Source: Viola odorata (Eukaryota > Streptophyta > Magnoliopsida > Malpighiales > Violaceae). Taken from it: a DNA stretch of 64,000 nt. The position numbers were made by a program, and so were the translations under genes. Shown here one piece after another: positions 53,781-64,000 of the stretch (within the stretch, counting starts at the first letter, position 1; every line of letters starts with the position of its first letter). The stretch spans positions 38,449,656-38,513,655 of the forward strand of contig OY829539.1 of the NCBI GenBank assembly GCA_963691705.1. Direction: 5' to 3'. Below the pieces are notes generated by a model, which saw only the letters and a list, made by a program, of their open reading frames with translations, was not told the DNA's origin and did no database searches.

Positions 53781-55386
53781 TGATCGTCATTCAAATGTAC
53801 TTAATATTTTCCTGATGCCTAAATGCACCAATAAATGTGTAAAGGGCAAGACAGGGTCGAACCACAGAGATTGAAGGAGAAATATATTAGTAAAGATGTA
53901 TGACAGGGAAAATATACGGCAGGGTACAAACAAGTAACACGGGGGGAGGGGGTTTATGTTGATTAACGAATTAATCAACGCAGCTTAGGGAGTTAACGAG
54001 ATAAATAATTAAAACAGTCTTCTGGGGTATAAAAGTAAAACACAATCGAGGGCAAGACAATCAAAGCAATTCGGGGGCACGAAAACAACGAAAGTAGTAA
54101 AAGAGATATTAATACGACGGGAAGAGATCTTAGCAAAAGGTGTTCTCGGTTTGCATTCTAGGTCAGTTAATCATGGGCACAAAAATATTCCAAACTCAAG
54201 CACAGACCTGCTATGGGAGCCATGTTTCCACGTAGGCTCCCTACTCACCTTCGTAGGTAGAAGCCACCCCCCGTTTCCATATATGAGGTGGCCTTGATGT
54301 TTCACCGTCCTCCCAAACACGAATGCGGGGAGGCACTACTCAAAATTCCCATGAAGTGGAGGCAAGACAGATCTAGGGCGTGACATCTCAGTTTGTCAAG
54401 CTCGCATCATATAACCTAAACAGTCATTTACCCCTAGACGAAAGACCTCTCGCGATGTCTCCACTAGGTGTCTACTCTATCTCAAGGATTCACGTCAGTT
54501 ATAGCCAAGAGAATGACATTACTCATGCAGAAATGTTAACAGTTGATCACGCCCTTAACAGTTCTAAATGAGCGTAGGATTAAAATGATAAGCAATTGAA
54601 TATGACAAGAGAATATATTAAGCATGCATTAGGCCTCCTAACCGAACCTTACAACCCTTGAAACACCCTTTACTAAGAGAATGGAATTTAGCTACTCATA
54701 ACAAAATATGAACAATAAATAATAAGCATGCAATAAAAAATAAAGAAAGAGATTAGAAGAAACCGATAGATGATTTAATAAATCAAAGGAGAAAAGCTTC
54801 CTCCTTTACAAGACTAGCGGCTGCTCCAAATATCAAGAGAATAAGATCTCTAGAAATTAGGGTAAAAGAAAGAGTGATGCTTTTTTTGTCCTAGGTCAGC
54901 CTCCTTACAAAAACCCTAAAGCTAAGCTTATATAGACTTAAAACTAGCTAGGGGACAAAATACAGCTAAAGGAGAGAGGGTGTCAGCGCTTGGGAGGGTG
55001 CCAGCATACAGGGGGGATACGCCCTTGGTAGAAGATATTCTGGAATCTTCTGGAAGCGTCAGACACCTTCTAGAAATGCTTGGGATTCCTTGCGAGTCCT
55101 TGGAGGTTCCTTTGCTTGGCTCTTTGATCTTTGATCTGCTACAGATGTGTCGAGGGCACAAGACAGCTCACTGGTCTGGTTAGCGTTGCGGGCTCGATGA
55201 CATTCTGCTCTTCTAGGCCTCGATCTTCAAAACTTCTAGATATCCTTCCAAAAATGCTCGTTATCACTTTTTTCTCCCTTTAGGCACTGATCTACAAAAA
55301 GAAGGGAAAAAGGGCAAATCAGAAGTATCTTGCCGTCGAAAAGGCTGAAATAAGGGGGAAAAACCTACAATAAAAATATGCGATCA
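53781..55386 (-). repeat. Element G 3' LTR (minus-strand sense)
   Basis: TGATCGTCATTC ... ATATGCGATCA on the plus strand, ends TGATCG/CGATCA. It matches 57659-59263 closely, with differences such as a shortened G run near 53940. Confidence 0.92.
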
Positions 55387-55402
55387 AATATCCCCACACT
55401 AC
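55387..55402 (-). promoter_or_regulatory. Polypurine tract of element G
   Basis: On the minus strand GTAGTGTGGGGATATT precedes the 3' LTR start TGATCGCATA. This is a familiar PPT form in the Athila/Tat group. Confidence 0.75.
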
Positions 55403-55899
55403 CTCGATTCTCGCCCTCGAGCATTCACTAAAATAAAAATCACCCCTAGGGACAGACACACAAATACAAACCGGCACCAAGCTAGACTTCGCACAGACTC
55501 ACTCTCACCTAGAAGGCACCTGCATCAAACCAGAGGGATAATGACCCCTAAGATCAAAATTTCCCAAATCAAGCCCTCAACCAGATACGTGTTTACACTC
55601 ACTCTCGCAAGCAAGGCAAAGTGTTTATCGCTCAAACTAAATGCACATAACTCAGCACAAAGTCAAACTTGCACATCAATTCGAGTACTGTAGAACACAT
55701 GCACGGGCAATCATCAATCAAAAAAGACAACGCATCAGCAAAAAGAAAGAAAAGGGCGATAAAGCGAGCTAGAAATGTAGAGGGGAGATTTAGAAAAGGA
55801 ACAAAAGTGAGGGATGAAGAGAGAAGAAAGAACCAGGAGGAACCTGGATGGATTCCTTAGCTTGGAAAGAAGGTAAAGTGGCAAGGCAGCTTCTATCGA
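55403..55899. other. Element G interior downstream of gag
   Basis: No ORF with recognisable domains in either strand. The plus-strand frame 55669-55860 is Lys/Arg-rich low complexity and probably spurious. Confidence 0.5.
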
Positions 55900-57603
55900 G
55901 GGTACGATGGTGATTCAAGGGCTAGACGGAGGTCATCTTCTTCGAGGGCAGGAATCTCCTTTCTTGTTGAGGCCTTGGATGCGGATACTCTTTTGTTCGC
56001 GTTTTGTCCCCCTCCTTTTTTTTTTTTTTTATAGAAGAGAAGAGGGAGCACGAACCAATTACAAACTTCTTGATTCTTCCGGGGCATGAAACTTTTGATT
56101 TTTCACTCGGCGCTTGCCCTAAATCTACTTCCAGCCTCGATGGTGACTTCTTCAGCTTCCCCACACTTGAACTTTTCTGGGGGCTTGAATTCTTTTGAGT
56201 GGTCTAGGGCTCGAGAAGATTTGACTTTCTACTTTTTTCCTTCTGCTGTTCGGGGTTGCGAAGTATCTCTATATTCGGGGGCACGACGAAAGTCTGATCC
56301 TGAGGAGGCTGGCGTTGATACTCATTATACGTCGGTCGGGGCCTAAAGTTTTGCATGTTCGGTGGAGTTGGATGATTTCCATATGGATTTTGTTGGTTTT
56401 GTTGATGGCTAGGTCCCGACGACTGAGGGCTTGCAACCCATCCTGGATTTTGCTGTTTCCAGCCTTGATTGTAGTTTTGACCTTAAGGAGCTTGGACATA
56501 CTGGCCAGCAGTATTGACTTGGATTTCGTCCGGGATATGGGGGCATGCATCAGTGGGGTGATCCACAAAATTACAAATTTGGCAGGCCTTGACAGGCGTG
56601 GATTGCCCTGCCATAAAGTTCTGAAACATCCCCGTGAGGGAAGATAGCTGATTCTGCATGACAACCACTTGGGCATCTTGACCTCCACTGTTAGCGGCAT
56701 CAGACGAGGCATTCTTGGCCATGAGCTCTATGGTTTCCTTGGCAGCAGCTGGAGTGAGAGCAGTTAGAGAGCCGTTGGCAGCAGCGTTGAGGAGGGCTCT
56801 ATCATGGGCCTTAAGGCCTTCGCAAAAATACTGGACAAGGGCATGCTCCATAAGGTTGTGGGATGGGCACGAAGATTGCATCTTCTTGAACCTCTTGTAA
56901 TACTAGGCTAGATCCTCTTCCTTCTTCTGGACTATGGAGACAAATTGCTTGCGCATGGTGTTGGCAATCGAGGTCGGATAATACTTCTCGGTGAAGATTT
57001 TTGACATCTCTGCCCAAGAACGAATAGATCAAGGAGGGGAGGTCATAATACCAGTCGAGGGCATCGTCCTTAAGAGACCACTGGAAGGCTCGCAGCTTCG
57101 CTTGCTCGATGCTGACGTTAGGAGGTTTCATGGCCCCGCAGATAGAGTGGAGTTGTTGAAGGTGGCGGAGGGCATTTTCCTTGGCAACCCCTCGAAAGGT
57201 TGGGAGGTGATGCAGCACGGCTGACTTCAGGGTCCAGTCATGAGGGACGTTAGGCCAGTCGATGCAACTAGTAGACATGTTAGTGGTTGCATTGAAGTGG
57301 TCGATGGTTTGTTGATTCGGAGGAGGAGGTGGTGGCGGGTCTTCATGACGAACATTGGTCTACCATTGCTGGAAAATCAAAATGGATGGCTACTGGATTT
57401 TCGAGGTCACGATGGAGATAAGCTATGTCTAGGAAAAACTGACGGTCATGGTCGGCCAGATTGGAAGGATGTCCGTAGAGGGCAGGATGTTGAATTACTC
57501 TACATTGAGTAGATGAACCTTTGGCTTGCCTTCGAAGTCCTCTTTCCGTTCTGGTCAATTCGAGATCTAGAGGGAGTAAATTCGGTACAGATCTCCTAGT
57601 CAT
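55900..57603 (-). pseudogene. gag: Element G gag (Athila-type), frameshifted
   Basis: ATG 57603 starts MTRRSVPNLLPLDLELTRTE, like Athila Gag N-termini. A frame change near 57340 leads to WTLKSAVLHHLPTFRGVAKE, LRAFQWSLKDDALDWYYDLP (57230-57030). After another change near 57020 comes MEHALVQYFCEGLKAHDRAL and TPAAAKETIELMAKNAS (56850-56700). The zinc knuckle CQICNFVDHPTDAC (CX2CX4HX4C) lies at about 56590-56549. The C-terminal Asn/Gln/Pro-rich part continues to about 55900 and includes an A run (T run at 56016-56029 on the plus strand). Confidence 0.82.
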
Positions 57604-57635
57604 ACAAAAATAGAAACAAAATTAGTACCGTTCAA

Positions 57636-57653
57636 TCCCCGGTAGCGGCGCCA
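57636..57653 (-). promoter_or_regulatory. Primer-binding site of element G
   Basis: The minus strand reads TGGCGCCGCTACCGGGGA, five bases after the 5' LTR end. It is close to the Athila/Tat PBS TGGCGCCGTTGCCGGGGA. Confidence 0.9.
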
Positions 57654-57658
57654 AAATT

Positions 57659-59263
57659 TGATCGTCACTCAAATGTACTTAATATTTGCCTGACGCCTAA
57701 ATGCACAAATAAATGTGTAAAGGGCAAGACAGGGTCGAACCACAGAGATTGAAGGAGAAATATGTTGGTAAAGATGTATGACAAGGAAAATATGCGGCAT
57801 GATACAAACAAGTAACACGGGGGCGTTTATGTTGATTAACGAATTAATCAACGCAGCTTAGGGAGTTAACAAGACAAATAATTAAATCAGTCTTCCGGGG
57901 CATAAAAGTAAATCACAATCGAGGGCAAGACAATCAAAGCAATTCGAGGGCACGAAAACAACGAAAGCAGTAAAAGAGATATTAATACGATGGGAAAAGA
58001 TCTTAGCAAAAGGTGTTCTCGGGTTTGCATTATAGGTCAGTTAATCATGGGTACAAAAATATTCCAAACTCAAGCACAGACCTGCTATAGGAGCCATGAT
58101 TCCACGTAGGCTCCCTACTCACCTTCGTAGGTAGAAGCCACCCCCCGTTTCCACATATGAGGTGGCCTTCACATTTCGCCGTCCTCCTAGGCACGAATGC
58201 GGGGAGGCACTACTCAAAACGCCCATGAAGTGGAGGCAAGACAGATCTAGGGCGTGACATCTCAGTTTGTCAAGCTCGCATCACGTAACCTAAATAATCA
58301 TTTACCCCTAGATGAAAGACCTCTCGCGATTTCTCCACTAGGTGTCTAGTCTATCTCAAGGATTCACGTCAGTTATAACCAAGAGAATGACATTACTCAT
58401 GCAGAAATGTTAACAGTTGATCACGCCCTTAACAGTTCTAAATGAGCGTAGGATTAAAACGATAAGCAATTGAATATGACAAGAGAATATATTAAGCATG
58501 CATTAGGCCTCCTAACCGAACCTTACAACCCTTGAAATACCCTTTACTAAGATAATGAGATTTAGCTACTCATAACAAAATATGAACAGTAAATAATAAG
58601 CATGCAATAAAAAGTAAAGAAAGAGATTCGAAGAAACCGATAGATGATTTAATAAATCAAAGGAGAAAAGCTTCCTCCTTTACAAAACTAGCGGCTGCTC
58701 CAAATATCAAGAGAATAAGATCCCTAGAAATTAGGAGGGTAAAAGAAAGAGTGATGTTTTTTTTGTCCTAGGTCAGCCTCCTTACAAAAACCCTAAAGCT
58801 AAGCTTATATAGACTAAAAACTAGCTAGGGGACAAAATACAACTAAAGGAAAGAGGGTGTCAACACTTGGGAGGGTGCTAGCATATAGGGGGGATACGCC
58901 CTTGGCAGAGGATATTCTGGAATCTTCTGGAAGCGTCAGACACCTTCTAGAAACGCTTGGGATTCCTTGCGAGTCCTTGGAGGTTCCTTTGCTTGGCTCT
59001 TTGATCTTTGATCTGATACAGATGTGTTGAGGGCACAAGACAACTCACTGGTCTGGTTAGCATCGCGGGCTCGATGACATTCTGCTCTTCTAGGCCTCGA
59101 TCTTCAAAACTTCCAGAAATCCTTCCAAAAATGCTCGTTTTCCCTCTTTTCTCCCTTTAGGCACTGATCTGCAAAAAGATGGGAAAAAGGGCAAATCAGA
59201 AGTATCTTGCCCTCGAAAAGGCTGAAATAAGAGGCAAAAATGTACAATAAAAACATGCGATAA
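57659..59263 (-). repeat. Element G 5' LTR (minus-strand sense)
   Basis: TGATCGTCACTC ... CATGCGATAA. The last bases read GCGATAA instead of GCGATCA, a single substitution. Confidence 0.9.
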
Positions 59264-59460
59264 GTACGTGTGAGTAGTAGCGGATTCCGACAATCAATCT
59301 GCCATAATCCATCGGCGTCTTTCCAATAGACGTGTGAATGGTAGCGGATCTCAACAATAAGAAAACCTCCTAAGCCTATTCTGGTCCTATCGTGGACACA
59401 AGGTGGTACGGTTTAGGGGACAACATCAAAGCTTTTCAAGCCTATAATGGTCCTACTGAA
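59264..59460 (+). repeat. Element H repeats, right block
   Basis: The GTACG duplication is followed by GTGTGAGTAGTAGCGG and GACGTGTGAATGGTAGCGG (the 96-bp type), then AAGCCTATTCTGGTCCTATCG and AAGCCTATAATGGTCCTACTG, degenerate relatives of the 123-bp repeats of F. Confidence 0.7.
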
Positions 59461-59902
59461 TCATATGGTAGCATGGCTAAAAAAGATCAAAGAAATCTAA
59501 AGCTATACTGTTATAGGTAATCAAACGGATTACAAAAGACTTTCCCCTATTATTCCTAACATTTTCAGGAAATCAAACAGGAAAGCAATTAGCAAGGACT
59601 TAGTCTCCTTCAGTTTTTGGACTATTACCGTTAACGGGAAGGGAGATACTTGTTATTCTGTTTCTTGCAGGCTATGCAAATGGATGCAAATGAAATATAA
59701 AAGCTTCCCAGAAACCTACCCGAAAGCTATAAAAAAAAAGAACTGATCTCTTCCCAGATGCATTATGCAAAGTGATACGAAAATCATCCAGTAACTATGC
59801 CCAATCAAACGAAAAATGGTAATATGCTGAAGCCATGTTCTTTTTATTTTTTCATTTTTTTTGGAGTATTACTATTATCTTGCAATTGAAAGTCATGTCG
59901 AT
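59461..59902. other. Element H spacer, homologous to 44160-44440 of F
   Basis: No gene. CAGATGCATTATGC (59756) and TTTGGAGTATTACTATTATCTTGCAATTG (59868) align with the spacer before antisense ORF copy 1. Confidence 0.55.
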
Positions 59903-59907
59903 AGCAT
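59903..59907. repeat. Target-site duplication of solo LTR, left copy (AGCAT)
   Basis: Repeated at 61409-61413. In F the uninterrupted site reads TTTGCATGTTATCATAATTAAC near 44446. Confidence 0.88.
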
Positions 59908-61408
59908 TGGTCGGGTGTCGAATCCACCAAAAATAAATATAAATTACAACTTGCCACTAGGAATAAATAGATTGCAGATAGTAGTAAGAAGATCGATCCA
60001 CAAGAAGTTATGGTGTGATGCTTGTGTGTGCTTGCAAAGACTAGTGTTAATACTTAAGTGAAAAGTTGGGGTTTGAAATTAAAACTAAAACCAGGAAGTA
60101 ATTAAATCAATAAAACGGTCTTGGCCAAGAATAGTGATCTTGGTCAAGGCAGCAAATTCAGAGATGGAAATCAAATATGAGAGGGATTCCTAGTAGAGGA
60201 TGGCGAGCTATGAGACATGAGTTGCGATCATGGACGCAAAGGTACTGATCTTCAATCTACAGAGTTGCTACAGGATTAAGGTACGTTTATGACCCCTGCT
60301 TTCCTCCTATATCAACACCACCTCAAGTACGCTTAGAGATGATGCCTTACCAACTAGCACCTTGTTGGTTAAAGGGTTTACTGAGTTGGCAGATAAATGA
60401 CTAGGGGAAGACAACTCCAGACTAGTATCCTCAGGCGTCAATCAGGACTGGATCTGATTAACCTTTTCCCCTACCTTTTTGCGGTCCCACCGCGAGGGCG
60501 TAGGCGTCTACTTCAATCTCCTTGGTCAATAATCCATGGCTAAAGAGAATGACTGTTGTGTTATCTACTCAATCCTAGGTTGATCAGGTCTAAAATCAAA
60601 TAGAAAACACGTTAAGATTAAGTGCAGAATCAATTAAATGCAGATTTAAAGTACTAAAATCTTTACATACTCAATCCTGTTGCGTTATCTACTCAATCCT
60701 AGGTTGATCAGGTCTCATGCATACTCATGCTCATGCTTCAAACGCCTCTACGAAGAAGGACGAAATTAGCTATTCATACTAATAATTTAAAAAAAATACA
60801 AAATAACAATGTATTAAGATAATAAAAATCCTTCGTTGCCGAAGGGGCAAGTGTATATGAAAATGAAGATAAAACTAGAGAGAGAGTTTCAAATTGGGAG
60901 CGGCTGATCCCCTCTCCAAAACCTTAAGGGGGGTATTTATTCTACCTAGAAAATAGCTAGATGCGGAATTAAAGGAAAATCAAATCCTAATCAAATTTGA
61001 ATTGTATTTGAGATACTCTCATCCTCACAAAAGAATCGTATCAAATCAAACAGCGAGGCACATCTTCAATCAGCCTGTGATTAACGCTCCAATCGTTAGG
61101 GCAGAAAAATCATCTGCCAGCACCTTAATTATTGTCCGCTCCGAAGATTTCTCCAGGTGAGAGGTTGGTCAAGAAAAGGTTGTCTTGACCAAGAGAGATG
61201 ACTTCACTGTCTTGGTCCAGAGTGACCGCCAGGAATCCGATTGCTCCAAAAAATACCCAAAATCATGCACAATTCCTCCTTTTTGCTCTTCTCCTCTCCA
61301 AAAGTTATTTCCTACAATAATCGAATGATTCAACCAGAAATCAATAGCATACCATTCGAAATTGCATGAGAACAGGTGGTAAAAATCATTATAATTAAGC
61401 TCAATCAA
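59908..61408 (-). repeat. Solo LTR (1,501 bp) of the three-LTR family
   Basis: It is homologous over its whole length to 37672-39124 (GTCGAATCC[AG][CT]CAAAAATAAATATAA, TTGGTCAAG, GGTGGTAAAAA) and flanked by AGCAT. A 40-bp stretch (GTTGCGTTATCTACTCAATCCTAGGTTGATCAGGTCT) is duplicated near 60556 and 60678. Confidence 0.88.
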
Positions 61409-61413
61409 GCATG
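61409..61413. repeat. Target-site duplication of solo LTR, right copy (AGCAT)
   Basis: Exact match to 59903-59907. Confidence 0.88.
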
Positions 61414-61559
61414 TTATCATGATTAATGTTACAGGAAATTCAAACGGAAAGAAATTCCAAACACTTGTGAAATTTTCAAGACATTAAACCTTTGAAAAGA
61501 GAAGTTTATTAACAGAAATAGCCATACGACATCTACAAAATCAAGTACAAAACTACAAA

Positions 61560-62369
61560 TCCTAAACTACCATTCATGAGGAGGAGACGGAGGTTTAGCT
61601 GGAAGATCTTCTGGCTCAAGAGGGTCTTCTAACTGAGGAAGATCTTCGTATTCTGCATCATCTTCCACCTCAAAATCAGACGCAGTAAAATCTTTCTCCC
61701 TTAACGCTTGAACTCGTCAATCGATGTATGGAGTAATAAGATGTGGAGTGAAGTTTTTATAGCCATAAAAGTCCATAAAACCGTCAATCACAACATCCAT
61801 TGTCCTATTTCGCCATTGACTTATTTGCTCCGACCTTGTATAATAGCTGACTCTTTTTGCGCGGCAAGTTCCTGCATCAGCCTCTCGACAGTAGCTGCCA
61901 GTTCTTCCTTTTCCTACCTCAACTGATCGACTGAGCCCGTTAGGTCTTCCTTTTCCCGTTGGGCTTCAGCCAACTTAGTCTGGCTCTCGTCAAAGGCGCT
62001 ATGTGTTTTCTCTTGAAGCTCTAAGACTCATTGAAGGTTTTCCTGAGCAACCTTGTTATCAGGATATAACTTCTTGATGATGGCATTATGCTTGTCTGTC
62101 CTCTCAGTAGTCGTCTCAAATAAGTATTGCGCCTAAGCAAGGGAAGTTTATGGGCTGCTCCGAAGATGGCCGAACTGAGTGCTGAATGGTAACTTCCTAA
62201 AGTCTGCTCTATCCGTTAGATTCGTCACCATCTCATATACCAGGCTTCCCATCCGGACATCTTGGTAATTGGGCTCCGGCAGTCCCACAAACTGACAACT
62301 TCTAAGAGAATGATAAATACCCGTAAAGGAGGATGTAGTAGAAGACACGCACAAACAAAGATACATCAA
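61560..62369 (-). pseudogene. Antisense ORF copy 4 (element H), C-terminal half
   Basis: Minus strand: FVGLPEPNYQDVRMGSLVYE, LTDRADFRKLPFSTQFGHL (62300-62160) match LGLPEPS... and FRQMPLSAQIDQV of copy 3. A helical, Glu/Gln-rich coiled-coil zone (62130-61840) and the C-terminal MDVVIDGFMDFYGYKNF with an acidic tail (EVEDDAEYEDLPQLEDPLEP, about 61670-61610) follow. The N-terminal domain is absent; sequence similarity ends near 62310. Confidence 0.7.
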
Positions 62370-63278
62370 GAGAAGAATGATAAATACCAGTAAGAGAATG
62401 CGGAAGGGAGGTTGAGGTGGTAACTTGAATAATGATGATTGATTGCTTGAAGCTCACTTGTTGTAGAGCTTGAACACATGGGTAGAATGCTCTTAATCTC
62501 TCAACAAACACAAAAAGAAGTAGCAACGAACTACAGAAAACTTGGATGAAATCCAAGGTTCTTGTTTGGCCTTTTGATGTTGGAAATCATACAAGTGTGC
62601 AACACAAATTTGACACTAAAATAAGGTGGAAAATTATAATGCTTTTACTTGACTCAAGCCTTAGGATTTCCGATCCAAGGAGGCAAGCACCAAGAGAGCC
62701 TAAGATGGAATAAGGATAGTAAAGCACTCAACTTGATTTCAACAAAAGATAGACTAAGGTACAAATGAAGAAGGAAGACCTATTTATACTAAGTTACAAA
62801 ATAGCAAAAACTATTACACAAAAATAAGCTTAAAAGACTCTAAAAATGTGCATTTTCATATGTCTTTGTCGTAGCTAATGGTATGCCATTAGTCTGCTTA
62901 ATGGCATGTCGTTAGCTTTGGCTCTTCAATTATACACAATGCTCGGCTACTAACGGTATGTCGTTAGTGAGCTTAACGGCTAATACAATCCGAGCTCCTT
63001 TTAATGAGTTGGAATATATGAGCTTTGCGGATTGGACGTAGCTCGAGTTACCTAACAAAACTCAATCGATTGAACACAAAAACAAGGAGAATCATGGAAG
63101 GAAAAGAGAAGAAGATTGCAGCGGAAAGAGAGAAAATGAAGAACATAAAACAAGCTCAATAACGATGAATTTACAGTTAGAAATTCAATCTGAAATGATC
63201 AAACAATAATAAACAATCAAACCCAACTTGTAATTAATCATCCACCTACGGGAATCCAAGATATTAAGAGGTGTTGAT
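62370..63278 (-). other. Unassigned, possible minus-strand LTR
   Basis: No gene. On the minus strand GTATAAATAGGTC (62786-62798) is a TATA-like box in a promoter-like setting, and a GCCATTAGTCTGCTTAATGGC palindrome-like repeat lies at 62884-62907. A 20-bp word GAATGATAAATACC recurs at 62308 and 62374. An LTR of unknown family is possible, but termini were not found. Confidence 0.35.
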
Positions 63279-64000
63279 TTCAATAGAAATATTCCTAGAC
63301 CATACTATCAAAATACTCATCAAAGTAGTTTTCAAACATGTGAACAAGAGATTGTAAGATCGCCATCACCTACGCATAGTGATATGAGGTATTCGAATCA
63401 ACTAAATATGATTAAAAAATAGTTATAAAATAGATAAAGAAAGATTATGAAAAGAATTCTATGATCCCTAAAAATAGAATTAAGAACTCAATTCTTTAAA
63501 GCATATACTAAAGAAGAAAAATATTATATACAAGAAAGATTTTATAGAGATATAGAAGAGTTAGAAACTCATATTTCATTTTTTACCTGGTTTCATAAAC
63601 AATCAGATTTACTTGATATAAGAAATATTAATGTAATAAAATCAATAAAATAAACATGGAAAACAGCTATGGATACAAAGATAGAATCTGTATATCCCTC
63701 ATTAGAAGAAATACATATAAAACATCATAATAACACTATTTCAGCCTCTCTATTAAAAAATATTCCTGAAGAAAATAGAGAAATAAACTTGAGAGATATT
63801 AAAAATATCCAATCACAAAATAATTATACAAATATAATGTTAAATACTTTAGCACAACAATTAACAATAGTAGAGGAAACCTTCCTTCTTCTATTCAATT
63901 AAAAAGTAATAGTAGGAGTAGAGACTAGTACAAAGCAACAAAAAACAAAAGTTCTCACTTAACCATTATTCAAACCAATTGAAATGTCTAACTCCCAAAT
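63279..64000 (+). pseudogene. Endogenous caulimovirid fragment (region upstream of coat protein), runs off window
   Basis: One frame, interrupted by stops near 63417-63460 and at 63651, encodes FNRNIPRPYYQNTHQSSFQ, FFKAYTKEEKYYIQERFYRD, ETHISFFTWFHKQSDLLDI, then from ATG 63669 IESVYPSLEEIHIKHHNNTI, IQSQNNYTNIMLNTLAQQLT and, after a stop near 63900, more of the same style. The YPxLEE...QNNYTN...L pattern is typical of the polyprotein part before the coat protein of plant pararetroviruses. Its Asn/Ile-rich style matches the array at 18845-30935, but strand and region differ. Much AT bias, no intact frame. Confidence 0.7.

Larger units (their letters stand above)
53781..59263 (-). mobile_element. 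Element G: gag-only Athila-like LTR element
   Basis: Two ~1.6-kb direct LTRs (53781-55386 and 57659-59263) enclose only 2.27 kb. On the minus strand it has the PBS TGGCGCCGCTACCGGGGA, an Athila-type Gag and a GTGGGGATATT PPT. No protease, RT or integrase is seen. The PBS and Gag type are established for Athila-group elements. This is a gag-only non-autonomous member inserted in the repeats of H. Confidence 0.9.

Noticed and set aside
56016..56029. T run considered as the poly(A) tail of a retroposed gene on the minus strand
   Set aside because: It lies inside the gag region of element G with the same element on both sides; no target duplication or gene end is present.
1..64000. Search by eye for tRNA, rRNA, microRNA-like or other RNA genes
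   Set aside because: No cloverleaf-like tRNA with conserved boxes and no rRNA core was recognised. The primer-binding sites are short complements, not tRNA genes.

Overview
This window is plant nuclear DNA, almost certainly heterochromatin. It is built from nested Ty3/gypsy LTR retrotransposons, their deletion derivatives and solo LTRs, and a large tandem array made from an endogenous pararetrovirus (caulimovirid) fragment. No intact host gene, tRNA or rRNA gene was recognised. Nearly every coding region carries stops or frameshifts. The species cannot be told from the sequence; caulimovirid integrations and Athila/Tat-type elements point to a flowering plant.

Layout. 1-13049: gag-protease element B, which lacks RT and integrase, interrupted by full-length element A (1721-9803, target duplication AAGAG). 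B sits in a degraded element D (13050-15473), whose gag-like reading frame is also split by a solo LTR (13258-14228, duplication GTGTA) and whose 3' LTR seems partly inverted. 15477-18844: the 5' part of Tat-like element E (LTR, gag, protease, start of RT), cut off by the viral array. 18845-30935: about ten head-to-tail copies, on the minus strand, of a ~1,231-bp caulimovirid segment (coiled coil, protease, first part of RT), partly arranged as 2,462-bp dimers. 30936-32661: unassigned DNA. 32662-52259: a very long Tat-like element F with two LTRs, gag, protease, RT, a double RNase H and integrase. It is interrupted by a three-LTR insertion (34871-39124, duplication GGAGG) and is followed by tandem repeats and three tandem modules of an antisense ORF. 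52260-53190: a possible host gene 5' end and AT-rich DNA. 53190-62370: remains of a second Tat-like element H (gag scrap, repeats, a fourth antisense ORF copy). H is interrupted by a gag-only Athila-like element G (53781-59263, minus strand) and a solo LTR (59908-61408, duplication AGCAT). 62370-63278: unassigned. 63279-64000: a plus-strand caulimovirid fragment running off the window, from a different part of the polyprotein than the array.

How the parts relate. A and B have similar gag and protease, so an A-like element could have mobilised B in trans. E, F and H share the Tat gag signature; E and F share an LTR hairpin and PBS type, and F and H share the repeats and antisense ORFs. G and the three-LTR insertion use Athila-type primer-binding sites and lack pol. 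The strongest candidates for undescribed biology are the viral PR-RT satellite with its dimeric order, the tandemly repeated antisense ORF modules, and the three-LTR insertion. All coordinates and repeat periods were read by eye from the sequence; no alignment or database search was run.
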